Shown here: positions 23,735 through 32,975 of the stretch, in pieces | Layout of the letters: every line of letters begins with the position of its first letter | How positions within the stretch are numbered: the first letter of the stretch is position 1 | Assembly (NCBI RefSeq): GCF_021726475.1 | Contig: NZ_JAKJRU010000003.1 | Span: 186,001 to 250,000 of the forward strand | Length of the DNA stretch: 64,000 nucleotides | Direction: 5' to 3' | DNA from: Pseudomonas oligotrophica | GTDB lineage: Bacteria; Pseudomonadota; Gammaproteobacteria; Pseudomonadales; Pseudomonadaceae | The notes under the pieces: model-generated | Seen by the model: only the letters and a program-made list of their open reading frames with translations | The model's database searches: none | What the model was told of the DNA's origin: nothing | Position numbers and translations under genes: made by a program

Positions 23735-25603
23735 ATGCTCAACAAATATCCTCTCTGGAAGTACCTGCTGATCCTGGTGGTGCTCGCGGTCGCCACCATC
23801 TACTCGGTTCCCAATCTCTACCCCGACGACCCGGCGATCCAGCTCACCGGCGCGAGCACCGCGCAACTGGTCGAGCAGGCGGATCTGACGCGGGCCAGCG
23901 AAGCGCTGACCGAGGCCGGGATCACGGTCAAGGCTGCAACACTCTCCGAATCGGGTAGCCAGGGCCTGTTGCGCCTGGAGCGGCAGGACGACCAGCTGCC
24001 GGCCAAGGACATCGTACGGCGCGCCCTGGGCGACGGCTTCGTGGTGGCCTTGAACCTGGCGCCGACGACCCCGCAGTGGCTGCGCAACCTGCGCGCCAGC
24101 CCGATGAAGCTGGGCCTCGATCTTTCCGGGGGGGTGCACTTCCTCCTCGAGGTCGACATGGACAAGGCCATCGAGACGCGCATGAACGTCTACGAAGGCG
24201 AGGTCAAGAGCCTGCTGCGCAAGGAGCGGGTGCGCTACCGCAGCCTGCCGAGCCAGAAGGGCGCGATCCAGCTGGGCTTCGCCGACGAGGCGGCGGCCAG
24301 CAGTGCCCAGGCGCTGATCCGCAAGGACTACAACGATTTCCAGATGAGCCTGGCGCCGCGCGGCGAGCAGCAGGTGCTCACGCTCACGCTGACCGAGGCC
24401 AAGCTGGCCGAGATCCGCGAGTATTCGATCAAGCAGAACCTGACCACCGTGCGCAACCGGGTCAACGAGCTGGGTGTCGCCGAGCCGCTGGTGCAGCGCC
24501 AGGGCGGCAATCGCATCGTCGTCGAGCTGCCCGGCGTGCAGGACACCGCCGAAGCCAAGCGTATCCTCGGCAAGACCGCCAACCTCGAGTTCCGCCTGGC
24601 CGCCGATTCCGACGCGCCGCGCGCCTCCACCGAGCGCTTCGAGTTCCGCGAGCCGGGTCGGCCGCCGGTCGAGCTGGAGCGTAACCTGATCATCACCGGT
24701 GACCAGGTCACCGACGCCCAGGCCAGTTATGACGAGAACGGCCGTCCGCAGGTGAACATCCGCCTGGACGGGCACGGCGGCGACCTGATGAACCGGGCCA
24801 CGCGCAACAACGTCGGGCGCAGCATGGCGGTGATCTTCATCGAGCAGAAGCCTGTGACCCGCTACGTTCGCGAGGTGGTCGAGGGTGTCGAGCAGGAAAA
24901 GCGCATCGAGACCTTCCAGGAAGAGAAGAAGATCATCAGCCTGGCGACCATCCAGTCGCCGCTCGGCAGCCAGTTCCGCATCACCGGCCTGGACGGCCAG
25001 GGCGAATCGTCCGAGCTGGCCCTGCTGCTGCGCGCCGGCGGCCTGGCGGCCCCGATGTACTTCGCCGAGGAGCGCACCATCGGCCCGAGCCTGGGGGCCG
25101 AGAACATCGAGCTGGGCGTCCAGGCGGCCATGTGGGGCTTCCTCTTCGTCGCCCTGTTCATCATTGCGATCTACAAGTTCTTCGGCGTGCTCGCCACGCT
25201 GGCGCTGCTGTTCAACATGGTGGTGCTGACGGCGCTGATGTCGATCCTGAACGCGACGCTGACGCTGCCGGGGATCGCCGGTATCGTCCTGACCATGGGT
25301 ATGGCGGTGGATGCCAACGTGCTGATCTTCTCGCGCATCCGTGAGGAGCTGGCCAACGGCATGTCGGTGCAGCGCGCCATCCACGAGGGCTTCGACCGTG
25401 CGCTGTCGGCGATCGTCGACGGCAACCTCACCACCCTGCTGGTCGGCGCGATCCTGTTCGCCATGGGAACCGGGCCGATCAAGGGCTTCGCGGTGACCCT
25501 GTCGCTGGGCATCCTCACATCGATGTTTACCGCTGTCGTCGTGACGCGCGCCATGGTCAACCTGATCTATGGCGGCCGCGATCTCAAGAAGTTGTGGATC
25601 TAA
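23735..25603 (+). CDS. secD: Protein translocase subunit SecD
   Basis: 622 aa, normal SecD length. The first membrane helix (LLILVVLAVATIYSVPNLYPDDPAIQ) is followed by the large periplasmic P1 region with LGLDLSGGVHFLLEVD, then by C-terminal helices containing GIAGIVLTMGMAVDANVLIFSRIREEL and TTLLVGAILFAMGTGPIKGFAVTLSLGI, the proton-driven core. SecDF uses the proton gradient to pull proteins across the inner membrane. The ribosome-binding site is weak and a hairpin lies just upstream. secF follows by a few bases. Confidence 0.98.
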   Translation: MLNKYPLWKYLLILVVLAVATIYSVPNLYPDDPAIQLTGASTAQLVEQADLTRASEALTEAGITVKAATLSESGSQGLLRLERQDDQLPAKDIVRRALGDGFVVALNLAPTTPQWLRNLRASPMKLGLDLSGGVHFLLEVDMDKAIETRMNVYEGEVKSLLRKERVRYRSLPSQKGAIQLGFADEAAASSAQALIRKDYNDFQMSLAPRGEQQVLTLTLTEAKLAEIREYSIKQNLTTVRNRVNELGVAEPLVQRQGGNRIVVELPGVQDTAEAKRILGKTANLEFRLAADSDAPRASTERFEFREPGRPPVELERNLIITGDQVTDAQASYDENGRPQVNIRLDGHGGDLMNRATRNNVGRSMAVIFIEQKPVTRYVREVVEGVEQEKRIETFQEEKKIISLATIQSPLGSQFRITGLDGQGESSELALLLRAGGLAAPMYFAEERTIGPSLGAENIELGVQAAMWGFLFVALFIIAIYKFFGVLATLALLFNMVVLTALMSILNATLTLPGIAGIVLTMGMAVDANVLIFSRIREELANGMSVQRAIHEGFDRALSAIVDGNLTTLLVGAILFAMGTGPIKGFAVTLSLGILTSMFTAVVVTRAMVNLIYGGRDLKKLWI

Positions 25604-25610
25604 GGGGTTG

Positions 25611-26525
25611 ATGACGATGAAGCGTGTGATCAATTTCATGGCCATCCGTCATGTGGCCTTCGCCCTGACGGTGCTGGTGACCGTTGTCTCGCTGGTGAGT
25701 CTGGTGACCCGCGGGCTGAACTTCGGTCTGGATTTCACCGGCGGCACCCTCATCGAGCTCAGCTACGAGCAGCCGGTGGCGCTCGACAGCGTGCGCGCGC
25801 AGCTGGGCCAGGCCGGCTACGGCAGTGCCGTGGTGCAAAGCTTCGGCGCAACCACCGATGTGCTGGTGCGCATGCCGGGCGACGATCCGCTGCTTGGCGA
25901 GCGCGTCGCGCAGGTGCTGCAACAGGGCGACGCCGGGGCGGCGGTGGCGGTCAAGCGGGTCGAGTTCGTCGGCCCGGCGGTGGGCGAGGAGCTGCGTGAC
26001 CAGGGCGGTCTCGGCATGCTGCTCGCGCTGGCCGGCATCCTGGTCTACGTGGCGTTCCGCTTCCAGTGGAAGTTCGGCTTTGGCGCGGTGGTGTCGCTGT
26101 TCCACGACGTGATCGTGGTGCTGGGGGTGTTCTCGCTGTTCCAGATCACCTTCGACCTGACCGTGCTGGCTGCGGTGCTGGCGGTCATCGGCTACTCGCT
26201 GAACGACACCATCGTGGTCTTCGACCGCATCCGCGAGAACTTCCGCATCCTGCGCAAGACCGAGCTGATCGACAACATCAACATCTCCACCACGCAGACC
26301 CTGCTGCGGACCCTGGCGACCTCCATTTCCACGCTGCTGGCGGTCATGGCACTGATGGTCTTTGGTGGCGAAAACCTCTGGGGTTTCTCGCTGGCGCTGA
26401 TGGTCGGAGTCGGTGCGGGCACCTACTCGTCGGTCTACATCGCCAGCCTGTTCCTGATCTGGCTGAAGCTGACCCGCGACGACCTGATTCCGCCGGCCGT
26501 CGAGGAAGTCGACGAACGCCCCTGA
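25611..26525 (+). CDS. secF: Protein translocase subunit SecF
   Basis: 304 aa, partner of SecD. It shows FGLDFTGGTLIELSY after the first helix, and the C-terminal core VIGYSLNDTIVVFDRIRENFR and TTQTLLRTLATSISTLLAVMALM. The start is the first ATG 7 bp after the secD stop; a second in-frame ATG two codons on (MKRVINFM) has better spacing from AAGGGG and is an equal candidate. Confidence 0.97.
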   Translation: MTMKRVINFMAIRHVAFALTVLVTVVSLVSLVTRGLNFGLDFTGGTLIELSYEQPVALDSVRAQLGQAGYGSAVVQSFGATTDVLVRMPGDDPLLGERVAQVLQQGDAGAAVAVKRVEFVGPAVGEELRDQGGLGMLLALAGILVYVAFRFQWKFGFGAVVSLFHDVIVVLGVFSLFQITFDLTVLAAVLAVIGYSLNDTIVVFDRIRENFRILRKTELIDNINISTTQTLLRTLATSISTLLAVMALMVFGGENLWGFSLALMVGVGAGTYSSVYIASLFLIWLKLTRDDLIPPAVEEVDERP

Positions 26526-26595
26526 ACTTCTCGCCCTGCCGCCTGTCAAAGCGGGCGTGCAGGGTTCGCCCGGAGTGGGCGAAGGAGAAGTTGCA

Positions 26596-27132
26596 ATGAA
26601 CAAGTCGATGCTGATCGGAACCGGCCTTGGCGTGGTACTGGCTACGGCCGGAGGCGCTTTCGCCACCTACAGCCTGATCGATCACGGCCCGCGGTTCGCC
26701 AGGGTACTGGCAGTCGAGCCGATCAAGGAAACCATCCGCACGCCCCGTGAGGTCTGTCGCGACGTCACGGTGACCCGGCAAAAGCCGGTGCAGGACGAGC
26801 ATCGCATTGCCGGTACCGCCGTCGGCGCGGTGGTCGGCGGTCTGCTGGGCAGCCAGGTCGGCGGCGGCACCGGCAAGAAGATCGCGACCGTGGCTGGCGC
26901 CGTGGGCGGTGGCTATGCCGGCAACCAGGTGCAGGAGCGCATGCAGCGCAACAGCACCTACACGACCACCGAGACGCGCTGCGACACGGTGATGGACAGC
27001 CATGACAAGGTGGTCGGCTACGACGTCAAGTACGACCTAGATGGCGAGGTTTCCCGGGTTCGCATGGAGCGTGATCCCGGCGAGCAGATTCCGGTGAAGG
27101 ACGGCCAGTTGGTGCTGACGCAGCAGCAATAG
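26596..27132 (+). CDS. Glycine-zipper outer-membrane-type protein (YcfJ/17 kDa antigen-like)
   Basis: 178 aa. An N-terminal hydrophobic anchor or signal (MLIGTGLGVVLATAGGAFATY) is followed by a glycine-zipper 2TM module (AGTAVGAVVGGLLGSQVGGG then KKIATVAGAVGGGYAGNQVQ) and a C-terminal domain with paired cysteines across the protein (EVCRDVTV and ETRCDTVM). Such proteins are envelope-associated; function is not settled. AGGAGAAG precedes the ATG. The same gene follows secF in other Pseudomonas, and a bidirectional terminator ends it. Confidence 0.85.
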   Translation: MNKSMLIGTGLGVVLATAGGAFATYSLIDHGPRFARVLAVEPIKETIRTPREVCRDVTVTRQKPVQDEHRIAGTAVGAVVGGLLGSQVGGGTGKKIATVAGAVGGGYAGNQVQERMQRNSTYTTTETRCDTVMDSHDKVVGYDVKYDLDGEVSRVRMERDPGEQIPVKDGQLVLTQQQ

Positions 27133-27171
27133 CAGGTCATCCGGCCCGCCGGTCCCGCGATTCGCGATACG

Positions 27172-27205
27172 AAAAAGCCCCGGTCATCTGGCCGGGGCTT
27201 TTTTT
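27172..27205. terminator. Bidirectional rho-independent terminator
   Basis: AAAAA-GCCCCGG, 8-nt loop, CCGGGGC-TTTTTTT. T-runs on both strands serve the rightward glycine-zipper gene and leftward suhB, which converge here. Confidence 0.93.
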
Positions 27206-27232
27206 GTTGGCGCTGGCTGGCACCGCGTGCGG

Positions 27233-28048
27233 TCAGCGCTTGAGTGAAGGCGTCAGGCACGGCTGGATGGTGGTCAGCACGGCCTTGAAGCACTTGGTGT
27301 TGCCGGCGACGATCTGGCCCTTCTCGAGGAATTCGTGGCCGCCCGAGAAGTCGCTGACCAGGCCGCCGGCTTCCTGGATCAGCAGCGCGCCGGCTGCCAT
27401 GTCCCACTCCGAAAGGCCGAACTCCCAGAAGGCGTCGAAGCGGCCGGCTGCGACGTAGGCCAGGTCGAGGCTGGCGGCGCCGGCGCGGCGCAGTCCTGCG
27501 GTCTGGCCGACCAGGCTGCGGAACATGTTCAGGTAGCTGTCCAGGTTGTCCATCTGGCCGTCGCGGAAGGGGAATCCGGTACCCAGCAGGGCGCCGTCCA
27601 GGCTCTTGCGCGTGCTCACGCGCAGGCGGCGGCCGTTCAGTGCTGCTCCGCGGCCGCGGCTGGCGGTGAACTCTTCCTGGCGAACCGGATCCAGCACCAC
27701 GGCATGCTCCAGGCGGCCGCGGTACTTGCAAGCGATGCTGACCGCATAGTGCGGCACGCCGCGGACGAAGTTGGTGGTGCCGTCCAGCGGGTCGATGATC
27801 CACAGGTAGTCGGCGCCGTCGCCACTGCCCTCGATGCTGCCGCCTTCCTCGGCCAGGATGCCGTGATTCGGATAGGCCTTGCGCAGTGCGTTGACAATGA
27901 CCTGCTCGGCGGCGCGGTCGATCTCGCTCACGTAGTCCTTGGCGTCCTTCTCGTTCACCGAGATCACGTCCAGGCGCTCGGTGGAACGGACAATCAGTTC
28001 GCCAGCGCTGCGGGCGGCGCGCAGCGCGATATTCAGCATGGGCTGCAT
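27233..28048 (-). CDS. suhB: Inositol-1-monophosphatase SuhB
   Basis: 271 aa. The Mg-dependent phosphatase motifs are intact: ILAEEGG, the signature WIIDPLDGTTNFVRGVPHYAVSIA, and WDMAAGALLIQEAGG near the C-terminus. SuhB hydrolyses inositol monophosphate; in E. coli it also acts in ribosomal RNA antitermination, and in Pseudomonas it affects virulence regulation. It is a single leftward gene between terminator and trmJ, transcribed divergently from trmJ. Confidence 0.96.
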   Translation of the reverse strand: MQPMLNIALRAARSAGELIVRSTERLDVISVNEKDAKDYVSEIDRAAEQVIVNALRKAYPNHGILAEEGGSIEGSGDGADYLWIIDPLDGTTNFVRGVPHYAVSIACKYRGRLEHAVVLDPVRQEEFTASRGRGAALNGRRLRVSTRKSLDGALLGTGFPFRDGQMDNLDSYLNMFRSLVGQTAGLRRAGAASLDLAYVAAGRFDAFWEFGLSEWDMAAGALLIQEAGGLVSDFSGGHEFLEKGQIVAGNTKCFKAVLTTIQPCLTPSLKR

Positions 28049-28202
28049 GGAACGGTACCTGGTCGTTTAAAGAAAGCCGGAAATAATATCAGAAAGTGAG
28101 CCTGCTTACAGCGTCGCGCATGGCAGTGCATGGTGTGGCGTTGGGTGCGTGCGACGCTTTGCTGTAAGCTGCGTGCCTTCTCCATTCCGGGCGAGATGCA
28201 AG

Positions 28203-28979
28203 GTGTCGCTACAGAACATTCGCGTGGTGCTGGTCAATACCAGTCATGCCGGCAATATCGGTGGTGCGGCGCGCGCCATGAAGAACATGGGGCTGTCGCG
28301 GCTGGTGCTGGTCCAGCCCGAGGATTTCCCCAGTTCGGACGCGATCGCCCGCGCCTCCGGCGCGACCGATGTCCTCGACAATGCCCAGGTCGTCGATACC
28401 CTGGAGCAGGCGCTGGTCGGCTGCAGTCTGGTGCTGGGGACCAGCGCACGCGACCGGCGCATCCCCTGGCCGTTGCTCGATCCGCGCGAGTGTGCCGCAG
28501 TCAGCCTGGAGCAGGCCGAGGCGGGCGGCGAGGTGGCGCTGGTCTTCGGTCGCGAATATGCCGGCCTGACCAACGAAGAGCTGCAGCGCTGCCAGTACCA
28601 CGTGCATATCCCGTCGGATCCGGCGTTCGGCTCGCTGAACCTGGCGGCCGCTGTGCAGGTGCTGGTTTACGAGGTGCGCATGGCCTGGCTGGCGGCGCAG
28701 GGGCGGCCAACCAAGTCGGAGAAGCTCGAGACCACGGCGATTCTCGATACCCAGTCGGTCACGGTCGACGAGCTGGAGCACTATTTCGGCCACCTGGAAC
28801 AGACCCTCGTCCAGATCGGCTTTCTCGATCCGGAAAAGCCGCGGCACCTGATGCCGCGGTTGCGGCGCCTCTATGGACGCAGCGCCATCACCAAGCTGGA
28901 AATGAACATATTGCGCGGTATCCTCACCGAGACCCAGAAGGCGGCCCGCGGCGAGCCGCACAAGCGGAGAAAGGAATGA
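28203..28979 (+). CDS. trmJ: tRNA (Cm32/Um32) 2'-O-methyltransferase TrmJ
   Basis: 258 aa. SPOUT-family methyltransferase acting at position 32 of the tRNA anticodon loop. Motifs are [22 protein letters not shown], the SAM-knot [17 protein letters not shown] and [19 protein letters not shown], with a C-terminal [12 protein letters not shown] helix. The GTG start ([11 protein letters not shown]) fits the family N-terminus; no ATG in frame lies nearby. The stop overlaps the cysE start by one base. Confidence 0.95.
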   Translation: MSLQNIRVVLVNTSHAGNIGGAARAMKNMGLSRLVLVQPEDFPSSDAIARASGATDVLDNAQVVDTLEQALVGCSLVLGTSARDRRIPWPLLDPRECAAVSLEQAEAGGEVALVFGREYAGLTNEELQRCQYHVHIPSDPAFGSLNLAAAVQVLVYEVRMAWLAAQGRPTKSEKLETTAILDTQSVTVDELEHYFGHLEQTLVQIGFLDPEKPRHLMPRLRRLYGRSAITKLEMNILRGILTETQKAARGEPHKRRKE

Positions 28980-29755
28980 TGTTCGAGCGCGTGCGTGAAG
29001 ATATCCAGAGCGTTTTCCATCGCGATCCGGCGGCGCGTAATGCGTTCGAGGTGCTTACCTGCTATCCGGGGCTGCACGCCATCTGGATGCATCGCCTGTC
29101 GCATTGGCTCTGGCAGCGCGAGTTCAAATGGCTGGCGCGCATGTCGTCCAATCTCGGTCGCTGGCTGACCGGTGTCGAGATCCATCCGGGCGCTAAGATC
29201 GGCCGGCGCTTCTTCATCGATCACGGTATGGGGATCGTCATCGGCGAGACCGCCGAGATCGGCGACGACGTCACCCTGTATCACGGCGTGACGCTGGGCG
29301 GCACGAGCTGGAACAAGGGCAAGCGTCACCCGACCCTGGGTGATGGCGTGATCGTCGGGGCCGGTGCCAAGATTCTCGGCCCGTTCACCGTGGGTGCCGG
29401 TGCGAAGATCGGCTCCAATGCGGTGGTCACCCGGGAAGTGCCGCCCGGCGCCACGGCGGTGGGGATTCCGGGGCGGATCATCGCCAAGACCGATGATGAG
29501 CAGGAGGCCCGGCGCAAGGCGATTGCCGAGAAGATCGGCTTCGACGCCTATGGCGTCAGTGGCGACATGCCGGACCCGGTCGCCCGTGCCATCGGCCAGT
29601 TGCTCGACCATGTCCAGGCCGTCGAGGAGCGCCTGGAGGGCATGTGCGGTGCGCTCAAGGCGTTGGGCAGCGATTACTGCGCCAAGGAGCTGCCCTCGCT
29701 GCGCGAAGAGGACTTCGCCGAGGTGCAGCCCAAGGAAAAGGGCTCGTCGGCGTGA
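28979..29755 (+). CDS. cysE: Serine O-acetyltransferase
   Basis: 258 aa. CysE makes O-acetylserine from serine and acetyl-CoA, the first committed step of cysteine synthesis. The left-handed beta-helix hexapeptide region is clear ([31 protein letters not shown], then LYHGVTLGG and [22 protein letters not shown]). [10 protein letters not shown] is the usual start; an ATG one codon earlier is also possible. The cysE-iscR order places cysteine supply next to IscS, which uses cysteine as sulfur donor. Confidence 0.96.
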   Translation: MFERVREDIQSVFHRDPAARNAFEVLTCYPGLHAIWMHRLSHWLWQREFKWLARMSSNLGRWLTGVEIHPGAKIGRRFFIDHGMGIVIGETAEIGDDVTLYHGVTLGGTSWNKGKRHPTLGDGVIVGAGAKILGPFTVGAGAKIGSNAVVTREVPPGATAVGIPGRIIAKTDDEQEARRKAIAEKIGFDAYGVSGDMPDPVARAIGQLLDHVQAVEERLEGMCGALKALGSDYCAKELPSLREEDFAEVQPKEKGSSA

Positions 29756-29846
29756 GCGTGACGGGGCATGAGCTGCTATCATGCGCGCCGCCGAGGCGCG
29801 CTGCATGGCTGTGTCTGATCAATACCTGACTAATTCGATCAGACTT

Positions 29847-29879
29847 ATAGTTGACCCTAATACTCGGGAATTGCATAAT
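29847..29879 (+). promoter_or_regulatory. iscR promoter with IscR type-1 operator
   Basis: A 25-bp element (29847-29871) starts ATAGTTGACC and ends ACTCGGGAAT, close to the type-1 IscR site consensus known from E. coli. It overlaps the -35 TTGACC (29851-29856) and, after a 17-bp spacer, the -10 CATAAT (29874-29879) lies directly downstream. Binding of holo-IscR here would block the promoter, giving autorepression when Fe-S clusters are plentiful. Confidence 0.85.
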
Positions 29880-29910
29880 TGCGCCAAACCGTGATGCCTG
29901 GTGCAAGCCG

Positions 29911-30402
29911 ATGCGATTGACCACTAAAGGCCGTTATGCCGTTACCGCCATGCTCGATCTGGCGCTGCATGCGCAGCATGGCCCGGTTTCCCTTGCCGAT
30001 ATTTCCGAGCGGCAGGGTATCTCGCTTTCCTACCTCGAGCAGCTGTTCGCCAAGTTGCGGCGCGGCAGCCTGGTGACCAGCGTTCGCGGGCCGGGTGGCG
30101 GCTACCAGCTGTCACGCGACATGGCCGGCATCCAGGTCGCCCAGGTGATCGATGCGGTGAACGAATCCGTCGATGCGACGCGCTGCCAGGGGCTCGGGGG
30201 CTGCCATTCCGGTGATACCTGCCTCACCCATCATCTGTGGTGCGACCTCAGCCAGCGGATCCACGAGTTTTTGAGCGGCATCAGCCTTGCCGACCTGGTC
30301 AACCGCCAGGATGTACAGCAGGTCGCGCTGCGCCAGGATATGCGCCGTGCCAACGGTGTCAGCGCGCCCCTGGATAAGATCGAAACGTCCGCCGTCGAAT
30401 GA
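29911..30402 (+). CDS. iscR: Fe-S cluster-responsive regulator IscR
   Basis: 163 aa, Rrf2 family. The winged-helix N-domain [19 protein letters not shown] with [15 protein letters not shown] is followed by the cluster ligands Cys92, Cys98, Cys104 and His107, the same spacing as E. coli IscR. Holo-IscR represses the isc operon; apo-IscR acts at other sites. The operator lies just upstream. First gene of iscRSUA-hscBA-fdx-iscX. Confidence 0.97.
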   Translation: MRLTTKGRYAVTAMLDLALHAQHGPVSLADISERQGISLSYLEQLFAKLRRGSLVTSVRGPGGGYQLSRDMAGIQVAQVIDAVNESVDATRCQGLGGCHSGDTCLTHHLWCDLSQRIHEFLSGISLADLVNRQDVQQVALRQDMRRANGVSAPLDKIETSAVE

Positions 30403-30431
30403 GCCGGGCGTCGCCTGATAGGAGAGTCTCC

Positions 30432-31646
30432 ATGAAGTTGCCGATTTACCTGGACTATTCCGCCACAACGCCGGTCGACCCCCGCGTCGCCGCCAAGATG
30501 ATCGAGTGCCTGACCGTCGAGGGTAACTTCGGTAACCCTGCGTCGCGTTCCCACCTGTTCGGCTGGAAGGCCGAGGAGGCCGTGGAAAATGCCCGTCGCC
30601 AGGTGGCCGAGCTGGTCAACGCCGACCCGCGCGAGATCGTCTGGACCTCTGGCGCCACCGAGTCCGACAACCTGGCGATCAAGGGTGTCGCGCACTTCTA
30701 TGCCTCCAAGGGCAAGCACATCATCACCACCAAGATCGAGCACAAGGCCGTTCTGGACACCACGCGCCAGCTGGAGCGCGAAGGTTTCGAGGTGACCTAC
30801 CTGGAGCCGGGCGAAGACGGCATCATCACGCCGGCAATGGTCGAGGCCGCGCTGCGCGACGACACCATCCTGGTCTCGGTCATGCATGTGAACAACGAGA
30901 TCGGCACGATCAACGACATCGCGGCCATCGGCGAGCTGACCCGTTCGCGTGGCGTACTGTTCCATGTCGATGCGGCGCAGTCGACCGGCAAGGTGGCGAT
31001 CGACCTGGACAAGCTGAAGGTCGACCTGATGTCCTTCTCCGCCCACAAGACCTACGGTCCCAAGGGCGTCGGCGCGCTTTATGTCCGTCGCAAGCCGCGC
31101 GTGCGCCTCGAGGCGCAGATGCACGGTGGTGGTCACGAGCGCGGCATGCGCTCGGGCACCCTGGCGACTCACCAGCTGGTCGGCATGGGCGAAGCGTTCC
31201 GGATCGCGAAAGAGGAAATGGCCCAGGAAAACGAGCGCCTCCGTGCCCTGCGCGATCGCTTCCTCAAGCAGGTCGAGGGGCTCGAGGAGCTCTACATCAA
31301 CGGCAGCATGACGGCGCGCGTGCCGCACAACCTCAACCTGAGCTTCAACTACGTCGAAGGCGAGTCGCTGATCATGGCGCTGAAGGACCTGGCCGTGTCG
31401 TCTGGCTCGGCCTGCACCTCGGCTTCGCTGGAGCCCTCCTACGTGCTGCGTGCGCTGGGGCGCAACGACGAGCTCGCGCACAGCTCGATCCGCTTCTCCT
31501 TCGGCCGCTTCACCACCGAGGAAGAGGTCGACTACGCGGCTGCGAAGGTCTGCGAGGCGGTGAACAAGCTGCGCGAACTTTCGCCGCTGTGGGACATGTA
31601 CAAAGACGGCGTCGACATTTCCAAGGTGCAGTGGCAGGCCCACTGA
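30432..31646 (+). CDS. iscS: Cysteine desulfurase IscS
   Basis: 404 aa, PLP enzyme that releases sulfur from cysteine for Fe-S clusters and tRNA thiolation. The PLP lysine is Lys206 ([10 protein letters not shown]) and the persulfide cysteine is Cys328 in [10 protein letters not shown], positions identical to E. coli IscS. The start [14 protein letters not shown] has GGAGAG 6 nt upstream. It lies 29 bp after iscR and 39 bp before iscU. Confidence 0.98.
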   Translation: MKLPIYLDYSATTPVDPRVAAKMIECLTVEGNFGNPASRSHLFGWKAEEAVENARRQVAELVNADPREIVWTSGATESDNLAIKGVAHFYASKGKHIITTKIEHKAVLDTTRQLEREGFEVTYLEPGEDGIITPAMVEAALRDDTILVSVMHVNNEIGTINDIAAIGELTRSRGVLFHVDAAQSTGKVAIDLDKLKVDLMSFSAHKTYGPKGVGALYVRRKPRVRLEAQMHGGGHERGMRSGTLATHQLVGMGEAFRIAKEEMAQENERLRALRDRFLKQVEGLEELYINGSMTARVPHNLNLSFNYVEGESLIMALKDLAVSSGSACTSASLEPSYVLRALGRNDELAHSSIRFSFGRFTTEEEVDYAAAKVCEAVNKLRELSPLWDMYKDGVDISKVQWQAH

Positions 31647-31685
31647 TGCCCGAACGCGAACGCCCGAGACTTAGAGGATTGCACC

Positions 31686-32072
31686 ATGGCTTACAGTGAC
31701 AAGGTCATCGACCACTACGAAAACCCTCGCAACGTCGGCAAGTTCGATGCAGAGGATCCGAATATCGGCACCGGCATGGTCGGCGCGCCGGCCTGCGGCG
31801 ACGTGATGCGCCTGCAGATCAAGGTCAACGAGCAGGGTGTCATCGAGGACGCCAAGTTCAAGACCTACGGCTGCGGTTCGGCGATCGCTTCCAGCTCCCT
31901 GGCCACCGAGTGGATGAAGGGCAAGACCCTGGAAGAGGCGGAGACCATCAAGAACACCCAGCTGGCTGAAGAGCTGGCACTGCCGCCGGTGAAGATCCAC
32001 TGCTCGGTATTGGCCGAGGACGCGATCAAGGCGGCGGTGCGCGACTATCGCGAGAAGAAAGGTCTGCTCTGA
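31686..32072 (+). CDS. iscU: Fe-S cluster scaffold IscU
   Basis: 128 aa scaffold on which clusters are built. The ligands Cys37, Cys63 and Cys106 with Asp39 are present, and the LPPVK motif (99-103) recognised by the HscA chaperone is intact. Starts [18 protein letters not shown]. Confidence 0.98.
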   Translation: MAYSDKVIDHYENPRNVGKFDAEDPNIGTGMVGAPACGDVMRLQIKVNEQGVIEDAKFKTYGCGSAIASSSLATEWMKGKTLEEAETIKNTQLAEELALPPVKIHCSVLAEDAIKAAVRDYREKKGLL

Positions 32073-32082
32073 GGAGGTCCCG

Positions 32083-32406
32083 ATGGCGATCACCATGACC
32101 CCCGCCGCTGCCAACCATGTCCGTCGTTCGCTGGAAGGGCGGGGCAAGGGTGAGGGCATCCGGCTCGGCGTGCGCACCACAGGTTGCTCGGGGCTTGCCT
32201 ACGTGCTCGAGTTCGTCGACGAGGCGGCCGCCGAGGACCAGGTCTTCGAGAGCTACGGCGTAAAGGTCATCATCGACCCGAAGAGCCTGGTCTACCTTGA
32301 TGGCACCGAGCTGGACTTCGTGCGTGAGGGGCTGAACGAAGGCTTCAAGTTCAACAACCCCAACGTGCGTGGCGAGTGCGGCTGCGGCGAAAGCTTCAAC
32401 ATTTGA
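32083..32406 (+). CDS. iscA: A-type Fe-S carrier IscA
   Basis: 107 aa with the three conserved cysteines of A-type carriers (Cys35 in TTGCSGLAY, Cys99 and Cys101 in [11 protein letters not shown]). IscA passes clusters or iron from the scaffold to target enzymes. GAGGAGG-type ribosome-binding site upstream; 10 bp after iscU. Confidence 0.97.
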   Translation: MAITMTPAAANHVRRSLEGRGKGEGIRLGVRTTGCSGLAYVLEFVDEAAAEDQVFESYGVKVIIDPKSLVYLDGTELDFVREGLNEGFKFNNPNVRGECGCGESFNI

Positions 32407-32414
32407 GGAGTCCT

Positions 32415-32936
32415 GTGGGCAGTCCCTGTCACTTCGCATTGTTCGACTTGAGCCCGGCGTTCGATCTGGATCTTGAGCAGCTGGCTGCGCGCTACCGCGA
32501 GCTGGCCAGGCAGGTCCATCCGGATCGCTTCGCCGATGCCTCCGAGCAGGAGCAGCGCCAGGCCCTCGAGCGCTCGGCCAACCTCAACGAGGCCTTCCAG
32601 ACCCTGAAGAGCCCGACCCGGCGCGCACGCTACCTGCTGACCCTGCAGGGGCATGAAGTGCCGCTGGAGGCCACGGTGCAGGATCCGGAGTTTCTCCTGC
32701 AGCAGATGCACTGGCGCGAGGAACTCGAAGACCTGCAGGACAGTGCCTACCTCGACGGCGTGGGCGCCTTCAAGGTGCGGCTGCGCGACGCCCAGGCCTC
32801 GCTGAACCAGCAGTTTGCGGCGGTCTGGCAGGAACAGGCGCAGCGCGAGACTGCCGAGCGGCTTGTGCGCCGGATGCAGTTTCTCGACAAGCTTTCCCAG
32901 GAAGTGCGCGAACTGGAAGAGCGCCTCGACGATTAA
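32415..32936 (+). CDS. hscB: Co-chaperone HscB
   Basis: 173 aa. An N-terminal J-domain with the HPD motif ([10 protein letters not shown]) is followed by a three-helix domain that binds IscU. HscB delivers IscU to HscA and stimulates its ATPase. The GTG start ([12 protein letters not shown]) lies 5 nt after GAGGAG, 8 bp past the iscA stop; no nearby ATG is in frame. Confidence 0.95.
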   Translation: MGSPCHFALFDLSPAFDLDLEQLAARYRELARQVHPDRFADASEQEQRQALERSANLNEAFQTLKSPTRRARYLLTLQGHEVPLEATVQDPEFLLQQMHWREELEDLQDSAYLDGVGAFKVRLRDAQASLNQQFAAVWQEQAQRETAERLVRRMQFLDKLSQEVRELEERLDD

Positions 32937-32975
32937 CCCGCGCGGCGCCCGCGCCGTGCCCGATACCAGACTGAT

